Shown here one piece after another: positions 52,644-61,417 of a DNA stretch of 64,000 nt (its first letter is position 1; the number at the start of each line of letters is the position of its first letter). The stretch is from the NCBI RefSeq assembly GCF_003054045.1, contig NZ_QBKH01000001.1, forward strand, positions 372,001-436,000, given 5' to 3'. The notes below the pieces were generated by a model. The model saw nothing but the letters and a program-made list of their open reading frames with translations, did no database searches and had not been told where the DNA came from. The translations under genes and the position numbers were made by a program. Origin of the DNA: Sphingobacterium faecium (GTDB lineage: Bacteria > Bacteroidota > Bacteroidia > Sphingobacteriales > Sphingobacteriaceae).

Positions 52644-55100
52644 ATGGCAGACTCAATTAAAAAAGAGGAATTTGCAAGTGAATTGTTAGGTGATGAAACA
52701 TCTGATGGTACTGTACACCATGTTAATAATCCCGTATTAGACCTACCGACTATAGAGAAAAAGTATCTTGCTCGAGTGAGGTCCTATAGTAAAGATCGCA
52801 ATACGTTTTACTTTACTGATGGTATTGCAAAAGTCGAAATCCGTGTTGTTTCAGATGAAATTATTCGTGTCCGTTTAGCACCACAAGGTTCATTTTTGGA
52901 TGATTTTTCCTATGCGGTTATCGATACCGATCAACATGCTGTATCGTTTTCCGTAGAAGAGGATGAAACTAGTTTTTATGTAAAAACGAATAAAGTTATT
53001 TGTTCTATTCGTAAAGCAGATTTTTTGGTTTCATTTCAAGACCTTTTCGGTAAAGTCTTTAGTGCCGATGATAAACCTATGCACTGGGAAGAAAATCCTG
53101 ATTTTGGAGGTTATTATGTTTACTGTAGTAAAAAAGCACATGAAGATGAAGCATTCTTTGGTTTAGGAGATAAAGCTACGAACCTAAATCTGCGCGGAAA
53201 ACGTTTTAAAAATTGGAATTCAGACACCTACGGCTATGCGTTTAATCAAGACCCTCTTTATAAAACGATTCCTTTTTATATTGGAGTGACAGGCGGTGAA
53301 GCCTATGGTATATTCTTCGACAATACCTTTAGAACATTTTTCGATTTTGCTTCTGAAAATAAGCAACGGACAAGTTTTTGGTCTGAGGGAGGAGAGATGC
53401 AATATTATTATATCCATGGGCCTAATATGATGGATGTGGTAAAACGTTATCACAGCATCACGGGTACCCATTTTATGCCACCTCTATGGGGTATCGGTTA
53501 TCACCAATGTCGCTGGAGTTATTATCCCGAGCAAAATGTAAGAGACGTTACGGCTGAATTTAGGAAAAGAGAAATTCCTTGTGATGCCATTTATTTAGAT
53601 ATCGACTATATGGATGGATATCGCTGTTTTACTTGGAATAAACAGTATTTTCCCGACCCTAAAAAAATGATTTCAGACTTGGCTGCCAATGGTTTTAAAA
53701 CCGTAGTTATGATTGATCCAGGAATTAAGGTCGATGAAAATTATTGGGTATTTAAAGAAGGACAGCAAAATAGGTATTTCTGTCGTCGTGGAGATGATTA
53801 TTTTATGGAGGGTTTTGTATGGCCAGGAAGATGTCAGTTTCCTGATTTTACAAATCCAGCAGTAAGGGAATGGTGGGGTACTTTATATAAAGGCTTGGTT
53901 GATGATGGTGTTGCCGGATTTTGGAATGATATGAATGAACCAGCCGTATTTGGACGTGGCACTTTTCCAGATGATGTCCGCCACAATTACGATGGATACC
54001 GAGGATCACACCGTAAAGCCCACAATATATATGGTATGCAAATGGTTCGGTCAACATATGATGGCTTGAAAAAACTATATAAAAATAAACGTCCTTTTAC
54101 CATCACTAGGGCAGCATATTCTGGCACCCAACGTTTTTCATCGGTATGGACAGGAGATAATATTGCCACCTGGGAGCATTTGCGGATTGGACTTCTTCAA
54201 TTGCAGCGACTGTCTGTTTCAGGACTATCTTTTTGCGGAACAGATATCGGAGGATTTACAGGGGAACCGGATGGTGAACTTTTCACGCGTTGGATGCAAT
54301 TTGGTGTGTTTTCTCCCTTTATGCGTGTGCACTCCGCCGGTGATACGCGTGATCGCGAACCTTGGAGTTTTGGACCAGAGTGGGAGGCTATTTGCAAGAA
54401 ATTTATTGAAATGAGATATAAGTTATTGCCTTATATCTATACGGTATTTTGGCAACAACATCGGTATGGAGAACCGATATTAAGACCGATCTCTTTGGTT
54501 GAACAACATATTCCAAAAAATTTAATTCGGGAAGAAGAATTTTGTTTCGGTGATAAAATTTTAGTTTCACCTGTGATGAATCCTGATCAAAAAAACAAAG
54601 TTGTGTATCTACCAGAAGGTGATTGGTATTATTATTTCAACTTACAGAAATATGCGGGTTCACAGGAACATACGATCGATACTCCTTTGGATGAGATGCC
54701 TATTTTTATCAAAGGAGGAAGTGTTATTCCTGAGTATCCAGTGATGCAATATACATTTGAGCACAAAATAGACGCATTAAAACTAAATGTATATTATAGT
54801 AAGGGAAAGTTTGACTCCTATATCTATGCAGATCATGGCGATACATTTGCTTATGAACAGAGTGTCTATGCTGAAAAACATTTTCTTTTAGAAGGAACAG
54901 AAAATACGCTGGTTATATTACAACAAGTAGAGGGATTGTACAATGAAAGGTTTGATGATTACAAAATCTATTTAGTAGGGATTCCTTTTGAAGTAAAAAC
55001 AATCAAGGCAGATGGCGTTGAAGTTACCTTGTCAAAAGATGAATTGGGTAATGACTATGTTTTGATAGAAAAAGATTTTAGAAATTTAATTATAGCATAA
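52644..55100 (+). CDS. Glycoside hydrolase family 31 alpha-glucosidase
   Basis: An 818-residue enzyme that removes alpha-linked glucose from oligosaccharide ends. The N-terminal beta-sandwich (about 45-270) is followed by the catalytic barrel with nucleophile D429 in GVAGFWNDMNEPAVFG, acid/base D505 in SVWTGDNIATWEHL, and IPCDAIYLDIDYMDGYRCFT at the substrate site; a C-terminal beta domain ends the protein. There is no signal peptide, so it should act in the cytoplasm. It is co-directional with glgB 27 bp downstream. Placement with glycogen genes suggests it degrades maltodextrins or glycogen breakdown products. Confidence 0.94.
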   Translation: MADSIKKEEFASELLGDETSDGTVHHVNNPVLDLPTIEKKYLARVRSYSKDRNTFYFTDGIAKVEIRVVSDEIIRVRLAPQGSFLDDFSYAVIDTDQHAVSFSVEEDETSFYVKTNKVICSIRKADFLVSFQDLFGKVFSADDKPMHWEENPDFGGYYVYCSKKAHEDEAFFGLGDKATNLNLRGKRFKNWNSDTYGYAFNQDPLYKTIPFYIGVTGGEAYGIFFDNTFRTFFDFASENKQRTSFWSEGGEMQYYYIHGPNMMDVVKRYHSITGTHFMPPLWGIGYHQCRWSYYPEQNVRDVTAEFRKREIPCDAIYLDIDYMDGYRCFTWNKQYFPDPKKMISDLAANGFKTVVMIDPGIKVDENYWVFKEGQQNRYFCRRGDDYFMEGFVWPGRCQFPDFTNPAVREWWGTLYKGLVDDGVAGFWNDMNEPAVFGRGTFPDDVRHNYDGYRGSHRKAHNIYGMQMVRSTYDGLKKLYKNKRPFTITRAAYSGTQRFSSVWTGDNIATWEHLRIGLLQLQRLSVSGLSFCGTDIGGFTGEPDGELFTRWMQFGVFSPFMRVHSAGDTRDREPWSFGPEWEAICKKFIEMRYKLLPYIYTVFWQQHRYGEPILRPISLVEQHIPKNLIREEEFCFGDKILVSPVMNPDQKNKVVYLPEGDWYYYFNLQKYAGSQEHTIDTPLDEMPIFIKGGSVIPEYPVMQYTFEHKIDALKLNVYYSKGKFDSYIYADHGDTFAYEQSVYAEKHFLLEGTENTLVILQQVEGLYNERFDDYKIYLVGIPFEVKTIKADGVEVTLSKDELGNDYVLIEKDFRNLIIA

Positions 55101-55127
55101 TTTACGATTATTAAACCTAATCTGATC

Positions 55128-57038
55128 ATGAGTCAACCAGTAGAAGTTTTTTCGTTGCTGACAGCATTTGATGTATCCTTATTTAGGGCTGGAAGACATT
55201 ATAAATTGTATGAGAAATTTGGTTCTCATGTGGTTGAACACGCCGGTAATTCTGGTGTTTACTTTGCCGTTTGGGCTCCCAATGCAAGTCAGGTTTCTGT
55301 AACTGGAAATTTTAATGGCTGGAATCCGCATATGCATCTACTGCATGTGCGTTGGGACGGAAGTGGTATTTGGGAAGGTTTTATTCCTCATATTGGTATT
55401 GGGGAGGTATATAAATACCATATCCAGTCGACCAATGGAGAGCAATTGGAAAAAGCAGATCCTTTTGCTTTGATTTGCGAATTGCCACCAAAGACAGCAT
55501 CCATAGTGGGTACAACCTGGTATGAGTGGCAAGACTCCAATTGGATCTCGCAGCGAGCTCAATTCAATAGTTTGGACAAGCCTATGTCTGTGTATGAAAT
55601 GCACTTAGGATCTTGGCAACGCGACCCATCAGATCCAGAAAGATTGCTGTCTTACCGTGAAATTGCAGACCGCTTAGTTCCCTATATCTTAGAAACAGGA
55701 TTTACGCATGTCGAGTTTTTGCCGGTTATGGAGCATCCTTTTTATCCTTCTTGGGGGTATCAGATCACCGGATATTTTGCCGCATCATCTCGATATGGAG
55801 GACCTCAAGATCTGATGTATCTAATAGAAGCGTTACACCAACATCATATCGGTGTGATTCTCGATTGGGTACCTTCGCATTATCCTGGTGATGCACACGG
55901 ATTACATCGTTTTGACGGTAGTTGTCTCTATGAACATGAAGATATAAGAAAAGGTTTTCACCCAGACTGGAAATCATATATCTTTAATTACGGAAGAAAT
56001 GAGGTACGATCTTTTTTGATCAGTAATGCGCTCTTTTGGCTGGATCGCTATCATGTAGATGGATTACGCGTGGATGCTGTCGCCTCCATGCTTTATCTGG
56101 ATTATTCCCGAAATGAAGGAGAATGGGAACTTAATGAATTTGGAGGCAGGGAAAACCTGGAAGCAGTTCACTTTCTCAAAGAACTCAATGAAGCTGTATA
56201 TCAACATTATCCTGATGTACAGACCATAGCAGAGGAATCAACGTCATGGCCAGGAGTGAGTAAGCCAACATTTTCCGGAGGCTTAGGCTTTGGAATGAAA
56301 TGGATGATGGGATGGATGCATGATACTTTAGACTACTTTAAAGAAGATCCAATAAATCGAAGTTACCATCATCATAAACTCACTTTCGCAACAGTATATG
56401 CTTATCATGAAAATTTCATGCTGCCTTTGTCTCATGATGAAGTTGTGCATGGAAAACATGCTCTGTTAGATAAAATGCCAGGTGATGAATGGCAGAAATT
56501 TGCCAATTTAAGAGTGCTCTATTTATATATGTTCACATTAACAGGGACAAAACTATTATTTATGGGGGATGAATTTGCACAGAAAGCAGAGTGGAATGAA
56601 AATAAATCGTTGGATTGGCACCTACTGGAACATGCACCCCATAGCGGTATGCTTAAATTTATTAGTCAATTAAATCATACTTACAAAAATCAACCTGCGC
56701 TATATCAAAAAGCATTTTTACAAGAAGGATTTCAATGGGTAGAACAAGGCGATGATAAAAATAGTGTGTTTGCTTATTTACGTAAAGGGTATGAAGAAAA
56801 GGATGATCTATTGATCGTCTTAAATTTAACTCCTGTGGTAAGGCAAGACTTTCGTATGGGAGTTCCAAAAAATGGAGTCTGGGAGGAAATTTTAAATTCG
56901 GACCAACTGGATTTCTACGGAAGTGGTATAGTAGTCTCATCATATAATTCCAATACAGTACACTGGATGGGGTTTGATCAATCCATAGTGATGACATTGC
57001 CTCCCCTTGGTGGCCTAATATTAAAACGAAAAGCATAA
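55128..57038 (+). CDS. glgB: 1,4-alpha-glucan branching enzyme
   Basis: A 636-residue GH13 enzyme that makes alpha-1,6 branches in glycogen. The N-terminal CBM48-like domain (about 30-125) includes VYFAVWAPNASQVSVTGNFN. The barrel has the nucleophile D316 in GLRVDAVASMLYLDY, acid/base E369 in TIAEESTSWPG and D437 in LSHDEVVHGK, all intact. It lies between GH31 and glgA. Its TAA overlaps the glgA ATG by 1 bp, so translation is coupled. Confidence 0.96.
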   Translation: MSQPVEVFSLLTAFDVSLFRAGRHYKLYEKFGSHVVEHAGNSGVYFAVWAPNASQVSVTGNFNGWNPHMHLLHVRWDGSGIWEGFIPHIGIGEVYKYHIQSTNGEQLEKADPFALICELPPKTASIVGTTWYEWQDSNWISQRAQFNSLDKPMSVYEMHLGSWQRDPSDPERLLSYREIADRLVPYILETGFTHVEFLPVMEHPFYPSWGYQITGYFAASSRYGGPQDLMYLIEALHQHHIGVILDWVPSHYPGDAHGLHRFDGSCLYEHEDIRKGFHPDWKSYIFNYGRNEVRSFLISNALFWLDRYHVDGLRVDAVASMLYLDYSRNEGEWELNEFGGRENLEAVHFLKELNEAVYQHYPDVQTIAEESTSWPGVSKPTFSGGLGFGMKWMMGWMHDTLDYFKEDPINRSYHHHKLTFATVYAYHENFMLPLSHDEVVHGKHALLDKMPGDEWQKFANLRVLYLYMFTLTGTKLLFMGDEFAQKAEWNENKSLDWHLLEHAPHSGMLKFISQLNHTYKNQPALYQKAFLQEGFQWVEQGDDKNSVFAYLRKGYEEKDDLLIVLNLTPVVRQDFRMGVPKNGVWEEILNSDQLDFYGSGIVVSSYNSNTVHWMGFDQSIVMTLPPLGGLILKRKA

Positions 57039-58456
57039 TGAAAGTAATACATCTAAGTGTCGAATGTTTTCCTGTAGCAAAGGTTGGTGGATTGGCCGAT
57101 GTAGTAGGCGCTTTGCCAAAATATCAACGCAAGCTTGGAATTGATGCATCTGTGGTGATGCCTTGGTATGATCGAAAATTTACACAAGAAAATAAGTTTG
57201 ATCAGATCGCTTCTGGTTCTTTTTATCAGGGATCAGAACAACTGCATTATGAAATATGGAAAGAAGCAAGTGACCAACTTGGATTTCCATTGTATCTGAT
57301 TCGAATACCTGGAAAGTTAGATCGGGAGGAGGTTTATTGTTATCCCGATGAAGCGGATCAGTGGTTGTCTTTTCAACATGCATTTTTACATTGGTTAAAG
57401 GCAGAGCAGATCATACCCGATCTGATCAATTGCCATGATCATCATGTTGGATTGGTTCCTTTCCTGCTAAAATACAGCCATGACTTTCAACAGCTTTCAC
57501 AAGTCAAAACACTTTTTACAGTTCATAATGGACAGTATCAAGGTTGGATGAACTGGAGTAAAGGAATTTTATTGCCCAGTTTTGATACGTGGCGATGGGG
57601 GGTGCTGGATTGGGACGGTCTGATCAATCCAATGGCGGCAGCAGTGAAATGTTGCGATGCATTTTCTACGGTATCAGAAGGCTATCTGAAAGAATTGTAT
57701 GTGGATGCAAATGGATTACAAGCTTTATTTAGAGCGGAATCTCAAAAAGGCTATGGCATCGTGAATGGCATCGATACCGAATATTGGAATCCACTATTAG
57801 ATAAGCTGATTCATACTCAGTATGATTCCACTTCGGTGAAAAAAGGTAAGTATGAAAATAAAAAAGCACTATGTCAACAATACAAGCTAGATCCTTCTTT
57901 GCCCTTGATGTCGTTTATTGGTCGATTTGCTATTGAAAAAGGAGCAGATTTATTAGCTGAAATAATTGATCAACTTTTAGGAAAAGTTAAGGCTAAAATG
58001 AGTATATTTATTTTAGGCTCTGGTGATCAAGATATTCAGGCTGCATTGCAACAGATGATGGAAAAATATCCACAACAGTTTGCCGTTTATTTTGGTTATA
58101 ACGAATCACTAGCCCATCAGGTATATGCAGCAACAGACTTGTTGCTGATGCCTTCTCGTGTGGAGCCTTGTGGATTAAACCAATTATATGCGCTTCAGTA
58201 TGGAACAATCCCTGTAGTTAGAGGTATAGGAGGTCTCAAAGATACCGTTATAGATATGGAAGAGCCAAATGGTTATGGGATTGTATTTCCCGAAGCAAGT
58301 GTTGTCGATGCATCCGAAGGTGCGGTACGGGCTTTAGAAATTGTTGCGCAAGCCGACTTGTTATCAGAAATTAGAGATAAGGAAATGAATTTGGATTTTT
58401 CATGGCATAAGTCGGCTCAAAAATACTTGGATTTGTATACTAAATTATTGAATTAA
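57038..58456 (+). CDS. glgA: Glycogen synthase (ADP-glucose type, GT5)
   Basis: A 472-residue GT-B enzyme extending alpha-1,4 glucan chains from ADP-glucose. The ADP-glucose motif KVGGLADVVGALPK is at residues 15-28. Other family marks are TLFTVHNGQYQGW, SFIGRFAIEKGADLL and the C-terminal PSRVEPCGLNQLYALQYGT holding the catalytic Glu, then RGIGGLKDTV. It overlaps glgB by 1 bp and is followed by glgC after 1 bp, so the three form one coupled unit. The length is normal. Confidence 0.96.
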   Translation: MKVIHLSVECFPVAKVGGLADVVGALPKYQRKLGIDASVVMPWYDRKFTQENKFDQIASGSFYQGSEQLHYEIWKEASDQLGFPLYLIRIPGKLDREEVYCYPDEADQWLSFQHAFLHWLKAEQIIPDLINCHDHHVGLVPFLLKYSHDFQQLSQVKTLFTVHNGQYQGWMNWSKGILLPSFDTWRWGVLDWDGLINPMAAAVKCCDAFSTVSEGYLKELYVDANGLQALFRAESQKGYGIVNGIDTEYWNPLLDKLIHTQYDSTSVKKGKYENKKALCQQYKLDPSLPLMSFIGRFAIEKGADLLAEIIDQLLGKVKAKMSIFILGSGDQDIQAALQQMMEKYPQQFAVYFGYNESLAHQVYAATDLLLMPSRVEPCGLNQLYALQYGTIPVVRGIGGLKDTVIDMEEPNGYGIVFPEASVVDASEGAVRALEIVAQADLLSEIRDKEMNLDFSWHKSAQKYLDLYTKLLN

Positions 58457-58457
58457 T

Positions 58458-59729
58458 ATGTCACACAAAGTAGTCTCTATTGTTTTGGGGGGAGGACGAG
58501 GTACTCGTTTGTACCCTTTGACGGAACAGCGCTCAAAACCAGCTGTACCAATTGCAGGTAAATACCGTTTGGTGGATATTCCGATTTCTAATTGTTTAAA
58601 TTCCGGATATAATAAAATCTTTGTGCTGACGCAGTATAATTCGGCATCTTTAAATAAGCACATTAAAAATGCTTATAATTTCAGTATTTTTAGTAAAGGA
58701 TTTGTAGACATCTTGGCTGCAGATCAAAATAATGAAGGTGATCGTTGGTTTGAAGGAACAGCTGATGCGGTGAGAAGAACACAAAAGAATTTGTTGAATG
58801 TCGATTACGATTATGTATTGATATTATCCGGAGATCAATTGTATCAAATGGATTACGCCGCGCTAGTCGATTTTCATGTTAAAAACAAAGGCGATGTCAC
58901 GATTGCTACAATACCCGTAAGCGCTAAGGATGCAACGGGATTTGGAATACTTAAATCTGATGAAAATAATATCATTACTTCCTTTACTGAAAAACCCAAT
59001 AAAGAAGAATTGGTAAACTGGAGTTCTGAAGTTTCGGAAGAGATGGACAAGCGTGGACGTCATTATTTAGCTTCTATGGGAATTTATGTTTTTTCAAAAG
59101 GTATATTGGCCTCTTTGTTAAAAGAAAATCCAGGAATGGATTTTGGAAAAGAAATCATTCCGGAAAGTATAGATTCTAAAAATGTACTGAGTTATCAATT
59201 TGATGGATATTGGACAGATATTGGTACCATAAGTTCTTTTTTCGAAGCTAATATTGGACTAACAGATGATATTCCCGATTTCAACTTGTTTAATGAAACG
59301 GTTTATACAAGAGCGCGTATGTTGCCTCCTTCCAAAATATCGGGTACCACATTAAATAATACAATTGTGGCCGATGGATGTATTCTGAATGGTGATAAAA
59401 TTCAACGATCCTTGATAGGTATTCGTTCCCGCATTGGTCATGGTACAGTGATTAAAAATACGTACATGATGGGTAGCGACTATTATGAGCAATTGGAAGA
59501 TGTGTTAGAACTGGGAAGTACCCAAGCGCCTCCACCTGTCGGAGTTGGTGAACGATGCTATATCGAAAATGCAATTTTAGATAAAAATTGCCGTATTGGC
59601 AATAATGTCAGGATAAAAGGAGGGAAGCATCTGAAAGATGGCGATTTTGAGACTTATGCCGTTTGTGATGGCATAGTGGTGGTCAAAAAAGAAGCCGTTA
59701 TCGTAAATGGTGTAACGATTGGATGTTAA
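58458..59729 (+). CDS. glgC: Glucose-1-phosphate adenylyltransferase
   Basis: A 423-residue enzyme forming ADP-glucose from ATP and glucose-1-phosphate, the first committed step of glycogen synthesis. It has the N-terminal VLGGGRGTRLYPLTEQRSKP (nucleotide loop), PIAGKYRLVDIPISNC, the catalytic region YDYVLILSGDQLYQMDY and FTEKPNKEE, and a C-terminal left-handed beta-helix (ILDKNCRIGNNVRIKGG). The regulatory residues that give fructose-bisphosphate control were not checked. It starts 1 bp after glgA. A 13-bp inverted repeat follows the gene. Confidence 0.96.
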   Translation: MSHKVVSIVLGGGRGTRLYPLTEQRSKPAVPIAGKYRLVDIPISNCLNSGYNKIFVLTQYNSASLNKHIKNAYNFSIFSKGFVDILAADQNNEGDRWFEGTADAVRRTQKNLLNVDYDYVLILSGDQLYQMDYAALVDFHVKNKGDVTIATIPVSAKDATGFGILKSDENNIITSFTEKPNKEELVNWSSEVSEEMDKRGRHYLASMGIYVFSKGILASLLKENPGMDFGKEIIPESIDSKNVLSYQFDGYWTDIGTISSFFEANIGLTDDIPDFNLFNETVYTRARMLPPSKISGTTLNNTIVADGCILNGDKIQRSLIGIRSRIGHGTVIKNTYMMGSDYYEQLEDVLELGSTQAPPPVGVGERCYIENAILDKNCRIGNNVRIKGGKHLKDGDFETYAVCDGIVVVKKEAVIVNGVTIGC

Positions 59730-59743
59730 GTTAAATTTCTTCA

Positions 59744-59774
59744 TTCAGGTAATTAGTATTGCTAATTACCTGAA
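59744..59774 (+). terminator. 13-bp inverted repeat after glgC
   Basis: TTCAGGTAATTAG with CTAATTACCTGAA is a perfect 13-bp stem and a 5-nt loop, 14 bp after the glgC stop. No T run follows, so termination would be weak or Rho-aided. It might instead protect the mRNA end or serve as a protein-binding site. Confidence 0.5.
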
Positions 59775-59793
59775 TTCAATCAATTGAGTGATC

Positions 59794-60426
59794 ATGATTT
59801 CGGGTTGGAAAAATATCACCTTTAATTTGGTTCTAATACTGCTGTTTGCATATAGCTGTATGTTGATGGGCGAAATTACGTGGCGATATCGAAATTTTGA
59901 ATTAGATGCTTCATTTTTACAAATTAAGCAAACAGAGATTACAGAGATTAGTTGGTATAAATATGCCTTTTATATCCATGTCATCTTTGCTATTCTAGCA
60001 TTGCCAGCTGGATTTACACAGTTTAATAAAACCATTTTAAAAACATTTCCCGACCTACACAAAACACTCGGCTATCTATACGTTGTTGTCATCTTATTTT
60101 TTGCAGCGCCTTCAGGTTTTTTGATTGGGATGAAAGCAAATGGTGGACTTGTAGCCCAAGTTGCTTTTACCTTATTAGCCGTATCATGGTTTTATTATAC
60201 GCTCCAAGCTGTCCTAAAAGCAAAGAATGGAGATTTTAAAGCACATAAAAATTTTATGATCAGAAGTTTTGCTTTGACATGTTCGGCATTAACTTTGCGC
60301 TATTGGAAAGTGATATTAGTGTATTTCTTTCAGCCTAACCCTATGGATGTGTATCCGCTGATTGCCTGGTTAGGTTGGATTCCAAATCTATTGATAGCAG
60401 AGTGGATTATTAACCAAAATAAATAA
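59794..60426 (+). CDS. DUF2306 family membrane protein
   Basis: A 210-residue inner-membrane protein with about five or six hydrophobic helices. DUF2306 marks are HKTLGYLYVVVILFFAAPSG, the later GLVAQVAFTLLAVSWFYYT and HKNFMIRSFALTCSALTLRY, with conserved histidines near membrane ends that could bind haem or metal. Its function is not known. The ATG at 59794 is better than an upstream GTG at 59788. It starts about 20 bp after the glgC inverted repeat and is 1 bp before the next gene, so the two are probably co-transcribed. Confidence 0.88.
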   Translation: MISGWKNITFNLVLILLFAYSCMLMGEITWRYRNFELDASFLQIKQTEITEISWYKYAFYIHVIFAILALPAGFTQFNKTILKTFPDLHKTLGYLYVVVILFFAAPSGFLIGMKANGGLVAQVAFTLLAVSWFYYTLQAVLKAKNGDFKAHKNFMIRSFALTCSALTLRYWKVILVYFFQPNPMDVYPLIAWLGWIPNLLIAEWIINQNK

Positions 60427-60427
60427 G

Positions 60428-61351
60428 ATGAAAAGACTTTTTTTTGCAGTGCTCGGATTTGCAGCATTAGCTTCTTGTCATAATAAAACGAATAAAAAAT
60501 CTTCAATGCCACCTGATTCAGTTTCAGCTGTTGTTGAAAATGAGATTCACAAAGAATTGTATGGGAATTGGGTAGGTGACTTTACGGTCGATGAAAAGGT
60601 CTCCGAAGAAATTCTTCAAAATAAGGGAGAATTTCCTGCTGGATTTGATTACAGTCCTAAAATTAATTTGACAATCAAACGAATCACTGCTGATACGGTA
60701 ATTGGTCAAAATGTGGTGAAAGGCAATTTAAGACCATTGGTCGGGAAAATCGAAGAGAACGGAAGTTTGATATCATTTATCCTGGATGAACCAGGGGATA
60801 AAAAATCTGATGGACGATTTGAATTTAAATGGAATAACGATACGCTGGTCGGATCCTGGACCGCTTTTGATCAAGGAGTAAATGTTAGAAAGCGTAATTT
60901 TAAACTGACGAAAAAGCAGTTTGTATATAATGCCAATCTCATGTTGCCCAATGATGAGAATAGTGAACCATTAATAGATTGGTATGCCTCAAAAAAGGAA
61001 ACTCGGACAGTTGAAGATGGTGACACAACGTATACCTACATCAATGATCTGTATCGGGCAGCATCTCCAGCAGTATTTAAATTGAATGGTTCCAAAATGA
61101 AGTTGACAGAAGGAGATTTGAAAAACCTCAAGAAGTTGGATTTAGAGATTATTCGAAATACAATTTTTGCGAGACACGGCTATGCTTTTACCAAAATTAA
61201 TGTGCGTCAATTCTTTGATCCTGTAGATTGGTATGTGCCAGTTTCTAATGATGTAACCAAAGAGCTGTCAAAATTGGAACGTGATAACATCGCTATATTG
61301 ACACGATTTGAAAAATATGCAACAGATAATTACGATCAATTCGGTCGCTAA
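60428..61351 (+). CDS. YARHG domain lipoprotein
   Basis: A 307-residue lipoprotein: signal MKRLFFAVLGFAALASC with the lipobox Cys at residue 17. The middle portion is a beta-rich region (about 40-170; LYGNWVGDFTVDE, FKWNNDTLVGSWTA) resembling a small calycin-type barrel. The C-terminal YARHG domain (about 220-295) has LDLEIIRNTIFARHGYAFTK and FFDPVDWYVP. YARHG domains occur in many secreted bacterial proteins, with no fixed function. It is 1 bp after the DUF2306 gene. Confidence 0.92.
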   Translation: MKRLFFAVLGFAALASCHNKTNKKSSMPPDSVSAVVENEIHKELYGNWVGDFTVDEKVSEEILQNKGEFPAGFDYSPKINLTIKRITADTVIGQNVVKGNLRPLVGKIEENGSLISFILDEPGDKKSDGRFEFKWNNDTLVGSWTAFDQGVNVRKRNFKLTKKQFVYNANLMLPNDENSEPLIDWYASKKETRTVEDGDTTYTYINDLYRAASPAVFKLNGSKMKLTEGDLKNLKKLDLEIIRNTIFARHGYAFTKINVRQFFDPVDWYVPVSNDVTKELSKLERDNIAILTRFEKYATDNYDQFGR

Positions 61352-61391
61352 ATATTTTTTAATTTTCCATTATAATCGTGTAAAATTTATC

Positions 61392-61399
61392 TAAGTTTG
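61392..61399 (+). promoter_or_regulatory. -7 box before sigma-54 activator gene
   Basis: TAAGTTTG matches TAnnTTTG, 18 bp before the TTG start codon. No convincing -33 TTTG. Confidence 0.3.
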
Positions 61400-61417
61400 A
61401 TATCTAAATTTTAAGCA

